Source: Thiomargarita sp. (GTDB lineage: Bacteria > Pseudomonadota > Gammaproteobacteria > Beggiatoales > Beggiatoaceae). From it: 64,000 bases of DNA. How positions within the stretch are numbered: the first letter of the stretch is position 1; the number at the start of each line of letters is the position of its first letter. The notes under the pieces are model-generated. The model made no database searches and was not told the origin of the DNA. It was given only the letters and a program-made list of their open reading frames with translations. Position numbers and translations under genes: made by a program. The stretch is from positions 1 through 64,000 of the forward strand of contig DYRG01000005.1 in NCBI GenBank assembly GCA_020718845.1, read 5' to 3'. Of this stretch, positions 9,998-18,115 are shown one piece after another.

Positions 9998-11029
9998 TTA
10001 ATTTAATTGAAAAATCTTATCCAACATTTGACGATCAATAACGGGTTCATTGGTCGTCGATTGCGCTAACTCCTCTTTGCTCAATATTTCTTCTATGTTT
10101 GAAGGTGTAATTGAATTCATTGGCGTATTCAAATTTTGAAATGTTTCTTTCAGGATATTTTCAAAAGAAAAAGACGTAATTGCATAAAGAGGTTTTTCTT
10201 GAAGTTCTTCACTGTGTGTTTTAACAGTGTTGAACGCTGAAATTGAATTATCGGTATCCAGTGTTGCAATTTCAAGTACTTGCGGCGTTTTAGCATCAAA
10301 ATATTCTTTATTTTTAAGGAGTTGCGTGCGATTAACAAAAAGCAACCAAAGTCCCCATAAAAATCCAGATAAAGTAATTAAAATTTGCCACCACCGCCAA
10401 CTCGTTGTTGATAAAGGTAATTCTTCAAAAGGCGTGGTGTGAATTAATTCTAATGACGGTAAATCTTGTAAATTATCAATTAAATCAATAGAATAAAAAT
10501 CAGGTATTAAAGATTTAAATGGGACAGTTAAAATCGTCAATAATGACGGAGAAAGCGGTGTGGGAAAATTATCTTTTAATTCAATATCTTCCAAAAGTGG
10601 TAATAAATCTGCGCTGGGTTGAGTTTCTAATAAAAAAGGGATTTCTGGCGTATTTGAATCAGGAGGAAGTGAACAAATAATTTTATTAATTTTACCTTTT
10701 GCAGCTTTCCATTGTTGTTGTTGACGTTTGATTTCAAACTCGGCGTATTGGGGACTAACGGTAGAAATAAACTGATCTTGAGGAAGTTTTAACACTATTT
10801 TGGCTTTTAAAGCAAACAAATTGCAGGTTTGAAACGCCTGTGGATTATATTTATACAATGCAATCACAAGTTGTTGATTTGTAAAATCTTCATCTTCGCG
10901 TTGTTCTTGTAATTTAGCCGCAATTTTGAGAAGCGTATCGCCTTTTTTAGTTTGATAAATCTCAACATTTGCAACCACCATTTGGATACTCATGATCCAT
11001 AACAATAGTATTTGAGGAATATAACGCAT
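9998..11029 (-). CDS. FimV-like LysM-domain membrane protein
   Basis: A 343-residue protein. A signal-peptide-like N-terminus (cleavage near MVVA-NV) is followed by a motif typical of the FimV N-terminal region: KKGDTLLKIAAKL, then IALYKYNPQAFQTCNLFALKAKIVLKLP. A single membrane helix (WWQILITLSGFLWGLWLLF) lies near residues 213-231, with an acidic, low-complexity cytoplasmic tail behind it. FimV proteins bind peptidoglycan and help place polar machinery and type IV pili. This one is much shorter than classical FimV and has no visible TPR tail. Its start codon overlaps that of the divergent gene at 11028. Confidence 0.7.
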   Translation of the reverse strand: MRYIPQILLLWIMSIQMVVANVEIYQTKKGDTLLKIAAKLQEQREDEDFTNQQLVIALYKYNPQAFQTCNLFALKAKIVLKLPQDQFISTVSPQYAEFEIKRQQQQWKAAKGKINKIICSLPPDSNTPEIPFLLETQPSADLLPLLEDIELKDNFPTPLSPSLLTILTVPFKSLIPDFYSIDLIDNLQDLPSLELIHTTPFEELPLSTTSWRWWQILITLSGFLWGLWLLFVNRTQLLKNKEYFDAKTPQVLEIATLDTDNSISAFNTVKTHSEELQEKPLYAITSFSFENILKETFQNLNTPMNSITPSNIEEILSKEELAQSTTNEPVIDRQMLDKIFQLN

Positions 11030-11627
11030 GATTACGCTCTATGAATTAAAACCCGCCTTTCAAAATTTATTACGCCCGTTGAGCAACGCATTAGCTCATC
11101 GAGGAATAACACCTAATCAAATTACCTTAACAGCTTTATTTCTGTCAATTATAACAGGAATTATTTTATTCTTTTATTCGCACATTTCACAATTATGGTT
11201 TTTATTACCTTTTATCTTATTGATTCGTATGGGATTAAATGCAGTCGACGGCATGATTGCACGCGAGCATAATTTACAAAGCAAACTCGGCGCACTTTTA
11301 AACGAATTAGGCGACGTGATTTCTGACACCGCATTATTTTTTCCTCTTTTCATGCTGGTTGGCGTGCGAGTGGAATTTATCATATTAATCATAGCGTTAT
11401 CAATTATCAGTGAAATGACGGGAGTTTTAGGACAAGTTTTAAGCGGCACGCGCCATTATCAAGGTCCGATGGGGAAAAGTGATCGAGCACTTTTGTTAGG
11501 CTTTTTAGGCTTATTAATTGGATTGAATTTCTTTAATTCAATATTTTTTAATTCATTGTTTTTATTAACTATTTTTCTTTTAATTCTCACGGTTTTTAAC
11601 CGTTCAAAAGCAGCCATTCAGGAGTGA
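11028..11627 (+). CDS. CDP-alcohol phosphatidyltransferase family protein (YnbA-like)
   Basis: A 199-residue, multi-helix membrane enzyme of the class that condenses a CDP-lipid with an alcohol. The signature region reads NAVDGMIAR, eight residues, then GALLNELGDVISD. In the canonical D-x2-DG-x2-AR-x8-G-x3-D-x3-D motif, the first and third Asp are Asn here. From memory this NE-rich variant occurs in the YnbA-like subfamily, so it need not mean inactivity. The next gene, 7 bp on, is a CdsA homologue, as in E. coli ynbA-ynbB. A GAGGA sequence lies about 9 bp upstream of the ATG. The product lipid is unknown. Confidence 0.8.
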   Translation: MITLYELKPAFQNLLRPLSNALAHRGITPNQITLTALFLSIITGIILFFYSHISQLWFLLPFILLIRMGLNAVDGMIAREHNLQSKLGALLNELGDVISDTALFFPLFMLVGVRVEFIILIIALSIISEMTGVLGQVLSGTRHYQGPMGKSDRALLLGFLGLLIGLNFFNSIFFNSLFLLTIFLLILTVFNRSKAAIQE

Positions 11628-11633
11628 TTTAAA

Positions 11634-12533
11634 ATGCAAACAACCTTATATATTGCGAGTGGAATGATTGTTAGTTTATTAATCATTGCAGAAATCATTA
11701 TTCGTTTCTTTTTCAAATCGGTTGAATTACGCCAACGTTTGCATACTTGGTGGGGTTTGGCGGCGGTTTTATTGTCAGCAATTTTACTGCAAGGTCAATG
11801 GGTTGCGATTTTATGGGGAGCAATTAGTTTTCTGGCATTTAGAGAATATGTTTCTTTAATTCCTTTGCGTCAAGCCGACCGTCCAGCGTTGTGGGCGTGT
11901 TTTCTAAGTATTCCTTTGCAATATTATTGGGTTGCAACGCATTGGTACGGGATGTTTATTATTTTTATCCCTGTGTATATGTTATTGATTTTACCGCTAT
12001 TATTGATGAGTGGCGGTCAAACGCAAGGTTTTTTACACGCTGCTGGACGTTTGCATTGGGGATTGATGATTACGATTTTTAGCGTTAGTCACGCGGCTTT
12101 TTTGCAAGGTTTGCCCGCCGATCCGAATATGGGGGCGGCGTTGTTGTTATGTTTATTATTTCTCACGGCATTCAATGACATAGCGCAATATATTTGGGGA
12201 AAGAGTTTTGGTCGTCACAAAATCACGCCGTCGATCAGCCCGAATAAAACGTGGGAAGGTTTTTTAGGCGGCGTTTTTAGCACCACCGCGTTAATGATGC
12301 TGTTTGCCCCATATTTGACCCCTTTAACGCACATAGAAGCCTTTGCAGCGGGTTTAATCATCAGCGTTGGGGGTTTTTTTGGGGATTTAAGCATCTCCGC
12401 CATCAAGCGCGACGTAGGCATCAAAGACAGCGGCAACGCTTTGCCCGGGCACGGCGGCATTTTAGATCGTTTGGACAGCCTCATGTTCACCGCGCCGTTA
12501 TTTTTCCACTTTGTTCGTTATTTTCATTTTTAA
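11634..12533 (+). CDS. Phosphatidate cytidylyltransferase (CdsA family, YnbB-like)
   Basis: A 299-residue integral membrane protein that should make CDP-diacylglycerol from CTP and phosphatidic acid. The CdsA signature is intact near the C-terminus: SAIKRDVGIKDSGNALPGHGG, then ILDRLDS. Upstream are GKSFGRHKITPSISPNKTWEG and about seven hydrophobic helices. Pairing with the CDP-alcohol phosphotransferase at 11028 suggests a dedicated two-enzyme lipid branch (a CDP-donor synthase and its user) rather than the housekeeping cdsA, which normally lies near dxr, uppS and bamA. It is followed by the DnaA-box cluster. Confidence 0.88.
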   Translation: MQTTLYIASGMIVSLLIIAEIIIRFFFKSVELRQRLHTWWGLAAVLLSAILLQGQWVAILWGAISFLAFREYVSLIPLRQADRPALWACFLSIPLQYYWVATHWYGMFIIFIPVYMLLILPLLLMSGGQTQGFLHAAGRLHWGLMITIFSVSHAAFLQGLPADPNMGAALLLCLLFLTAFNDIAQYIWGKSFGRHKITPSISPNKTWEGFLGGVFSTTALMMLFAPYLTPLTHIEAFAAGLIISVGGFFGDLSISAIKRDVGIKDSGNALPGHGGILDRLDSLMFTAPLFFHFVRYFHF

Positions 12534-12559
12534 ATAATTAAAAATAATGTTAATGAGGC

Positions 12560-12721
12560 TGTGAATAACGTGGATAAGTCCTTTTTTATGAATTAAATCA
12601 ATACATTAAAGTGTGCATAACTTGTGAAAAAAAGTGCATAAATGGGGAAAACTCTGTGAATTTTTACCTTGATGTCAAGTTATCCACAAGTTATGCACAA
12701 CTTATCCACACTTTATTCACA
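12560..12721. other. Cluster of DnaA boxes (candidate DnaA-binding locus)
   Basis: Six perfect matches to TTATNCACA lie within 162 bp. Two are on the minus strand (12560-12568, 12612-12620) and four on the plus strand (12680-12688, 12691-12699, 12702-12710, 12713-12721). Two further minus-strand sites (12569-12577, 12633-12641) have one mismatch in the last base. The four plus-strand boxes are spaced exactly 11 bp apart, about one helical turn. The minus-facing group lies left and the plus-facing group right, with an A/T-rich stretch (12581-12610) between the two left pairs. There is no dnaA, dnaN, rpmH or gidA nearby. The boxes are seen directly; a role as replication origin, DnaA-titration site or regulatory site is inference. 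Confidence 0.75.
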
Positions 12722-12819
12722 GCACCCGCTGAGGTTTGACTGACAACCAATCGAACAACATTAACATCGGGTATAATTTTCAACACAGATAGATCAAATA
12801 ACTAAAGGAGGTTTTTCTT

Positions 12820-14304
12820 ATGCAACAAATGGCTTGGACATCTGAATTAAACACATTAAGCAATTATTTGACTGTTTTTAATCAACCGCAATTTGATTTG
12901 TTAATTAAAGAGCTTAATGATTTGGTTGATCCACACAATACTTTACCTAAAAATATTCTCACAGGTGTGAGAAGAACTTTAGAATGTATTATTTCTGATC
13001 TAAACAAAAACAACTTAACTCAAACCTTGGAAGGAAAATCTTTATCAAAAGCCATTAATAAATTGAGAGAACAAGGTGTTATTTCTGAACATATCATATC
13101 TTCTTGTTACAATGTCAAAAACTTAGGAGATTTAGGAGCGCATTATTTCACTGAAATTGATGAACAACATCAGCCTAAAGAAGCCTTAATGTCCTTAATT
13201 ACAATATTGCATTGGTATGCAAAACTACATGGTTTGCAATTACCAAACAATAAATCATTAAAACTTTTGGAACAAGAAACGGTTTCTTATGAATTAGAAA
13301 TGGTGGGCGGAGCGATTCCATTAGATTCTAAGTTTTATATTGAAAGACCCGTCGATGAAGAGTTTTTTAAATTTGTGAAACGCCGTGATAGCATCGTGTT
13401 ACTAAAAGGTGCACGACAAGTAGGAAAAACTTCATTATTAGCGAGAGGAATCCAACAAACACGCGAGGCGGGTTATTTAGTTTTAATTACCGATTTTCAA
13501 CGCTTAATTGACGTGCAATTACAAAGTTTAGAAACGCTATTTATTGCATTAGCGGATATGATTGCCGATCAATTGAATTTGGAGGTTTATATTGAGGATA
13601 AATGGCGAAACAAAAGTCCTCCCAATGTTAATTTTGACAGTTATTTTCGACGTGAAGTGTTAGGTAAAACTGACAAACCTATTTTATGGGCAATTGATGA
13701 AGCGGATCGGTTGTTCACTTGTGCTTTTAGTGGAGAGTTTTTTGCGTTGTTTAGAACTTGGCATAATGATCGAGCTTTAAATCCGAGTTCTCCTTGCTCA
13801 CGTTTGACCTTAGCAATTGCGTATGCAACAGAAACCTATTTGTTTATCAAAGACCCCAATCAATCGCCTTTTAATGTAGGAACAAAATTGGTATTGGAAG
13901 ATTTCACCATTGCTCAAATAAAGGAATTAAATCAACGTTATGGAAATCCTTTGAAAACAGATCAAGAATTGGAATCTTTTCATCAGTTTTTAGGAGGACA
14001 ACCGTTTTTAACCCGCAGTGGATTCAATGAAATGGTTGCTCGACATTTAACTTTAGAACAGTTTAAAAATCAAGCAATTCAAGAAGATGGCGCATTAGGC
14101 GATCATTTGCGACGTTTATTATTGTTATTGCGTGATCCAGAATTAGCAGAAACTATCCGTGATGTTTTAAATGGAGAAACTTGCCATAATGATGAAAGAT
14201 TTTCTTTATTACGACGGGTCGGTTTATTGAGAGGAAATTGTCGACAAGAAGCCCGTTTACGTTGTGAAATCTACGATGTTTATTTACGCAATCATTTGTT
14301 ATAA
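12820..14304 (+). CDS. AAA-like P-loop ATPase with a DUF4145/HEPN-like N-terminal domain
   Basis: A 494-residue cytosolic protein. Residues ~50-110 (VRRTLECIISDL, LSKAINKLREQGVISE, NLGDLGAHYF) resemble DUF4145-type, HEPN-superfamily domains, which occur in abortive-infection proteins. The ATPase part has Walker A GARQVGKTS (197-205) and Walker B ILWAIDEADRLF (~288-299), the arrangement of the AAA-like (AAA_35) family common in cyanobacteria and Beggiatoa-type bacteria. AAGGAGG precedes the ATG closely, and a TATAAT lies at 12772-12777. It is followed by a MntA-HepT pair and a second AAA-like protein with a similar Walker A. Function is unknown; defence is a hypothesis from neighbours. Confidence 0.7.
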   Translation: MQQMAWTSELNTLSNYLTVFNQPQFDLLIKELNDLVDPHNTLPKNILTGVRRTLECIISDLNKNNLTQTLEGKSLSKAINKLREQGVISEHIISSCYNVKNLGDLGAHYFTEIDEQHQPKEALMSLITILHWYAKLHGLQLPNNKSLKLLEQETVSYELEMVGGAIPLDSKFYIERPVDEEFFKFVKRRDSIVLLKGARQVGKTSLLARGIQQTREAGYLVLITDFQRLIDVQLQSLETLFIALADMIADQLNLEVYIEDKWRNKSPPNVNFDSYFRREVLGKTDKPILWAIDEADRLFTCAFSGEFFALFRTWHNDRALNPSSPCSRLTLAIAYATETYLFIKDPNQSPFNVGTKLVLEDFTIAQIKELNQRYGNPLKTDQELESFHQFLGGQPFLTRSGFNEMVARHLTLEQFKNQAIQEDGALGDHLRRLLLLLRDPELAETIRDVLNGETCHNDERFSLLRRVGLLRGNCRQEARLRCEIYDVYLRNHLL

Positions 14305-14314
14305 TGCACATTCT

Positions 14315-14343
14315 CTCATTACCAAATGCCACTTGGTAATGAG
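14315..14343. repeat. 11-bp perfect inverted repeat ahead of mntA-hepT
   Basis: CTCATTACCAA (14315-14325) and its exact complement (14333-14343) are separated by 7 nt, between the AAA gene stop and the mntA ribosome-binding site. There is no T-tract, so an operator for autoregulation of the toxin-antitoxin pair, or a leader hairpin, is more likely than a terminator. Confidence 0.6.
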
Positions 14344-14362
14344 GAAATTGGAGAAAGTTATT

Positions 14363-14656
14363 ATGCTAACACAACAAAAAGTATTACAAGGATTAAGATT
14401 ACATCGTGATGAACTGCAACATAAATTTATGATTAAATCATTAGCGATTTTTGGTTCAGTTGCGCGTAATGAAATTAGAGAAAATAGTGATATAGATGTT
14501 TTAGTTGAGTTTAAACAACCTATTGGGTTATTTGAATTTTTAACGTTACAAAATTATTTAGAATCATTATTTAATGCTAAAGTTGATTTAGTAACACCAG
14601 CAGCATTAAAACCTCAATTACGCGATAAAATTTTGAACGATGTGATTTATGTCTAG
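14363..14656 (+). CDS. mntA: MntA-type minimal nucleotidyltransferase antitoxin
   Basis: A 97-residue protein with the exact GSX10DXD nucleotidyltransferase motif (FGSVARNEIRENSDIDVLVEF) and a downstream third acidic residue in KVDLVTP. MNT proteins of this type act as antitoxins that transfer AMP to a tyrosine of the partner HEPN RNase. The ATG at 14363 has GGAGA upstream; the frame opens earlier but those codons overlap the AAA gene. The hepT start at 14649 overlaps its end by 8 bp, the usual antitoxin-toxin coupling of type VII systems. Confidence 0.9.
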   Translation: MLTQQKVLQGLRLHRDELQHKFMIKSLAIFGSVARNEIRENSDIDVLVEFKQPIGLFEFLTLQNYLESLFNAKVDLVTPAALKPQLRDKILNDVIYV

Positions 14657-14987
14657 GGAGTGGCGTTTAAGAATTGAGGATATATTGGAAGCAATTTCTA
14701 ATATTAGGGAAGATATTGCTGATTTGAATTTTGATGCTTTTCTTAAAGATCGAAAAACACGAAATTCAGTGGTAAGAGAATTACAAATTATTGGAGAAGC
14801 CGCGAGATATATTCCTTTAGATATAGAGTTACGTTATTCCGCAATTCCTTGGAAGTTAATGCGTGGAATGAGAAATGTGGTAGTTCATGAATATTTTGGA
14901 GTAGATTGGTCAATTATTTGGCAAACAGCGCAATTAAATTTGCCACCGTTGGTTTCAAAACTACAGCAAATTTTAGAAGAAAGTTAA
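14649..14987 (+). CDS. hepT: HepT-type HEPN RNase toxin (DUF86)
   Basis: A 112-residue helical protein with the HEPN catalytic motif RX4HXY intact (R75-N-V-V-V-H80-E-Y82). In characterised HepT proteins this cleaves RNA, and the Tyr is the residue adenylylated by MntA. The IIGEAARYIP segment and the IPWKLMRGMRN segment are also typical of DUF86. It overlaps mntA by 8 bp. Its stop is 14 bp before the next AAA-like gene, so mntA-hepT and that ATPase are likely cotranscribed. Confidence 0.92.
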   Translation: MSREWRLRIEDILEAISNIREDIADLNFDAFLKDRKTRNSVVRELQIIGEAARYIPLDIELRYSAIPWKLMRGMRNVVVHEYFGVDWSIIWQTAQLNLPPLVSKLQQILEES

Positions 14988-15001
14988 AGGAGAAACAAGC
15001 A

Positions 15002-17071
15002 ATGTCAGAGTTTTATGCAGCGAGTGGTGGAACATTAGAAATTAATGCGCCGTCTTATATTACCAGACAAGCCGATGAAGATTTGTATCAGCATTTGTCG
15101 AAGGGTAATTATTGTTATGTTTTGAACAGTCGGCAAACGGGCAAAAGTTCTTTATTGGCACGGGTTGCCCAGCGATTGCGCAATGAAAGAATAAAAGTGG
15201 TTATTTTTGAAATGACCGCGTTAGGAAATAATCTTTCAGCAGAGCAATGGTACGATGGTTTGATTACAAAGGTTGCCGAGCAGTTGAATTTGTATGATGA
15301 GATGTATGAATATTGGGATAACAATGAACGGTTAGGATTTTTGCAACGATGGTCTAATGTTTTAAAAGAAGTGGTTTTAAAGCACGTTGAAACGCCGATG
15401 GTGATTATTTTAGATGAAGTGGATTTGGTGAGAAGTTTGCCGTTTTCAACCGATGAGTTCTTTGCAGGAATTCGGACGTGTTTTAATGAACGGACGCAAT
15501 ATCCAGAAATGGCGCGTTTAACCTTTTGTTTAGCGGGAGTTGCAACGCCGTCAGAATTGATTCAAGATGCGAGAATTACGCCGTTTAATATTGGGCAACG
15601 CATTGATTTAAGTGATTTTTCACAACAAGAAGCGGAACTTTTCTTACAAGGATTGAAACGCGAACAAACCCCATCAAAAGCGTTATTAAAACGGATTTTA
15701 TATTGGACAAATGGACACCCGTATTTAACGCAAAAGTTATGTCAAGCGGTGGCGGATGATCAAAGCGTTCAGAAACCTAAAGGCGTGGATCGGATTTGTG
15801 AGGAATTGTTTTTCAGCAGTCGTTCAAAAGAAACCGAAAACAATTTGCAGCACGTTCGCACTCAAATGCTAAGAAACGATATTGATCATGCGGCAATTTT
15901 GGATTTGTATCGACAAATACGGCGGCAGAAGAAAATCAAAGATGATGATACGAATCCGATCATTAATTTGTTGCGTTTGTCGGGATTGGTTAAAGTATTG
16001 GAAAATTATTTGTGGGTGCGCAATCGGATTTATTTCAAAGTCTTTGATGACGCATGGATTGCAGCGAATTTACCCGATGCCGAGAAACAGCGTCAAAAAC
16101 AAGCCCAACGACGTGGTTTCATTCAAGCAGCAATGTTGTCATCGGGAGTGATTGCAATCATGGCAGGATTGGCGATTTGGGCGTGGTTTGCGCAACAACG
16201 CGCCGAACATCAAGAAAACATTGCAACTCAACAAAAAGATATTGCAAATCAGCAACGAGATTTAGCGTTGAAAGCAGTGAATACCTTGACGTATGGAAAT
16301 ATAGAAAAACTCTTAAACATCGCGGGAACACGTCAATATATTTTGCCGATCTTTGAAAAGAATATTCAAACCTTAGACGCTATTTATGCCCTTGAACCCG
16401 ATCAAAACAAAGCGCAACGCGAGAAAGGTTCAAATCTTGAAAGAATAGGTAATATGTGGATGATGTTAGGAGATACTCCGAAAGCCTTACAAGCCTATCA
16501 AAAGAAATTAGAGATAGATCAAAAACTTACTACTGCCGATCCGCTCAATAGTGAATCACAACGCGATTTGTCGGTGAGTTTTAATAAGTTAGGAGATGTG
16601 CAATTAAGGTTAGGACAAACCGAGCAAGCCTTACAAGCCTATCAAAAGAAATTAGAGATAGATCAAAAACTAACTACTGCCGATCCGCTCAATAGTCAAT
16701 CACAACGCGATTTGTCCGTGAGTTTTAATAATTTAGGAAATGTGCAATTAAGGTTAGGACAAACCGAGCAAGCCTTACAAGCCTATCAACAGATGAATGA
16801 AATATTTGAGAAACTCGCCGCCGCCGATCCGCTCAATAGTGAATCACAACGCGATTTGTCGGTGAGTTATTCAAAGATTGCAGATGTTTATTTGAAAATG
16901 AAGCAACTAAACGAAGCCTTAGAATTGAATCAAAAATCTTTAACAATCGTTGAGAAACTGCTTGAACAAGACCCGCAAAATCAAACGTTGAAAGATGATA
17001 TAAAAATAAAACAACGAAGAACAGCTCGTATCAAACAACAAATGGAGGAAAGCGCGCAAGAAAAAGAGTGA
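15002..17071 (+). CDS. AAA-like ATPase with a transmembrane helix and TPR repeats
   Basis: A 689-residue protein. Its N-terminal AAA-like domain has Walker A NSRQTGKSS (42-50) and Walker B PMVIILDEVDLV (~132-143). One membrane helix (GVIAIMAGLAIWAWF, ~380-395) follows, then a short coiled coil, then at least three 48-residue TPR-like units. The start at 15002 has GGAGA upstream and gives the family-type N-terminus; earlier in-frame codons overlap hepT. The Walker A spacing resembles that of the 12820 protein, so the two are probably distant paralogues. The predicted layout is an N-terminal ATPase joined by one helix to a repeat domain on the other side of the membrane. Partners and function are unknown. 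Confidence 0.75.
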   Translation: MSEFYAASGGTLEINAPSYITRQADEDLYQHLSKGNYCYVLNSRQTGKSSLLARVAQRLRNERIKVVIFEMTALGNNLSAEQWYDGLITKVAEQLNLYDEMYEYWDNNERLGFLQRWSNVLKEVVLKHVETPMVIILDEVDLVRSLPFSTDEFFAGIRTCFNERTQYPEMARLTFCLAGVATPSELIQDARITPFNIGQRIDLSDFSQQEAELFLQGLKREQTPSKALLKRILYWTNGHPYLTQKLCQAVADDQSVQKPKGVDRICEELFFSSRSKETENNLQHVRTQMLRNDIDHAAILDLYRQIRRQKKIKDDDTNPIINLLRLSGLVKVLENYLWVRNRIYFKVFDDAWIAANLPDAEKQRQKQAQRRGFIQAAMLSSGVIAIMAGLAIWAWFAQQRAEHQENIATQQKDIANQQRDLALKAVNTLTYGNIEKLLNIAGTRQYILPIFEKNIQTLDAIYALEPDQNKAQREKGSNLERIGNMWMMLGDTPKALQAYQKKLEIDQKLTTADPLNSESQRDLSVSFNKLGDVQLRLGQTEQALQAYQKKLEIDQKLTTADPLNSQSQRDLSVSFNNLGNVQLRLGQTEQALQAYQQMNEIFEKLAAADPLNSESQRDLSVSYSKIADVYLKMKQLNEALELNQKSLTIVEKLLEQDPQNQTLKDDIKIKQRRTARIKQQMEESAQEKE
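16494..16925 (+). repeat. Three tandem 144-bp TPR-coding repeats
   Basis: Units begin at 16494, 16638 and 16782, exactly 144 bp (48 codons) apart. The first two are nearly identical at DNA level and the third diverges in its first third. The near-identity suggests recent duplication or conversion, and copy number may vary between strains. Confidence 0.85.
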
Positions 17072-17135
17072 AGATAATGCTATTTTTTGTTTTATCGATG
17101 CTTATCTTGCCACTTTTGAAATAAACACCACTATT

Positions 17136-17306
17136 CTATAGTGCATCACTACTCTTAGTTGTTTCGTGTTCAATGATTTGTTTCTCAACTTCTTCTTCTA
17201 ATATTTTAAGCTGACGTTCTAAACAAAGTTGCTCAAATTCTAAACGTTTGATTTTGGCTTGTAAGGCTTTTTGATCGACATTGTTAGCCGTTGTTTTAGA
17301 AGACAT
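17136..17306 (-). CDS. Small coiled-coil protein, unknown function
   Basis: A 56-residue protein starting MSSKTTANN at 17306, chosen because GGAGG lies 5-6 bp upstream; an earlier in-frame ATG at 17324 overlaps the moeB-like stop. Nearly all of residues 10-50 is a charged Leu/Glu/Lys heptad pattern (KIKRLEFEQLCLERQLKILEEEVE), so a short dimeric coiled coil is likely. It lies 17 bp downstream of the MoeB/ThiF-family gene on the same strand and is probably cotranscribed with it. I recognise no family. Confidence 0.55.
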   Translation of the reverse strand: MSSKTTANNVDQKALQAKIKRLEFEQLCLERQLKILEEEVEKQIIEHETTKSSDAL

Positions 17307-17323
17307 TTTTCCTCCACATATCA

Positions 17324-18064
17324 TTAACTACACGTTGGACAAACGGTATCTTTGGGCACTTTGAGCGTGCGGATTTCCATTGTTAATGCGTCCATAATTA
17401 ACAATTTACCGCACAAGGTTTCGCCAATGTTTAATAAAAGTTTAAGGGTTTCAGCGGCTTGCAAACTTCCGATCACACCCGTTAAAGGCGCAAAAATCCC
17501 TAATCTCGAACAAGTGTCGCCTTCGCCACCAATATCCTTATAAATACATTCATAACAAGGACTTAGCGATTGCCGAGGATCAAATACCGCAATTTGAGCT
17601 TCAAAACGAATTGCTGCGCCAGAAACTAAAGGTTTTTTCGCTTTCACGCACGCCCGATTGATCGCAAAACGGGTTGGAAAATTATCACTGCAATCTAAAA
17701 CAACATCCGCTAAAGAAACTTGTTTTTCCAGCATTTCATCATCTAATAAATAGTCTAATGCAGTGATTTGAATATCAGGGTTTTGCGCGGTTAAACGATG
17801 TAATGCCGACGACGCTTTAGTTTCTCCAATCTGATCAGTGGTGTGCAAAATTTGTCGTTGTAAATTAGAGAGTTCCACGCGATCATAATCACAAATCACC
17901 AAATGACCGACTCCTGCTGCCGCTAAATAAAGTGCCGCGGGCGATCCTAATCCGCCTAATCCAATGATAAGAACGCTTGATTTCAAAAGTGTGTTTTGAC
18001 CCATTTCTCCAACTTGAGGAAGCTGGATTTGACGGCTGTAACGTTGCATTTCTAAATTGTTCAT
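17324..18064 (-). CDS. moeB: HesA/MoeB/ThiF-family adenylyltransferase
   Basis: A 246-residue E1-like enzyme that adenylates the C-terminal Gly of a small sulfur-carrier protein (MoaD or ThiS). It has the nucleotide-binding loop VLIIGLGGLGSPAALYLAAAGVG, the DVVLDCSDNFPTRFAIN region and two Cys pairs (CYEC and CPTC) for structural zinc. Length fits MoeB/ThiF rather than the longer rhodanese-fused MoeZ. No moa or thi genes lie nearby, so moeB and thiF cannot be separated from sequence alone. It is divergent from dnaQ. Confidence 0.85.
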   Translation of the reverse strand: MNNLEMQRYSRQIQLPQVGEMGQNTLLKSSVLIIGLGGLGSPAALYLAAAGVGHLVICDYDRVELSNLQRQILHTTDQIGETKASSALHRLTAQNPDIQITALDYLLDDEMLEKQVSLADVVLDCSDNFPTRFAINRACVKAKKPLVSGAAIRFEAQIAVFDPRQSLSPCYECIYKDIGGEGDTCSRLGIFAPLTGVIGSLQAAETLKLLLNIGETLCGKLLIMDALTMEIRTLKVPKDTVCPTCS

Positions 18065-18115
18065 AAGTGTGCTTTCTGTGTTATGATTTTGGGCATTTTA
18101 ACCAAGGAAAAAACC

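Noticed and set aside
12560-12721. Chromosomal replication origin as a firm call
   Set aside because: Box density fits, but gene context and the orientation of nearby highly expressed genes argue against it; kept as a DnaA-binding cluster only.
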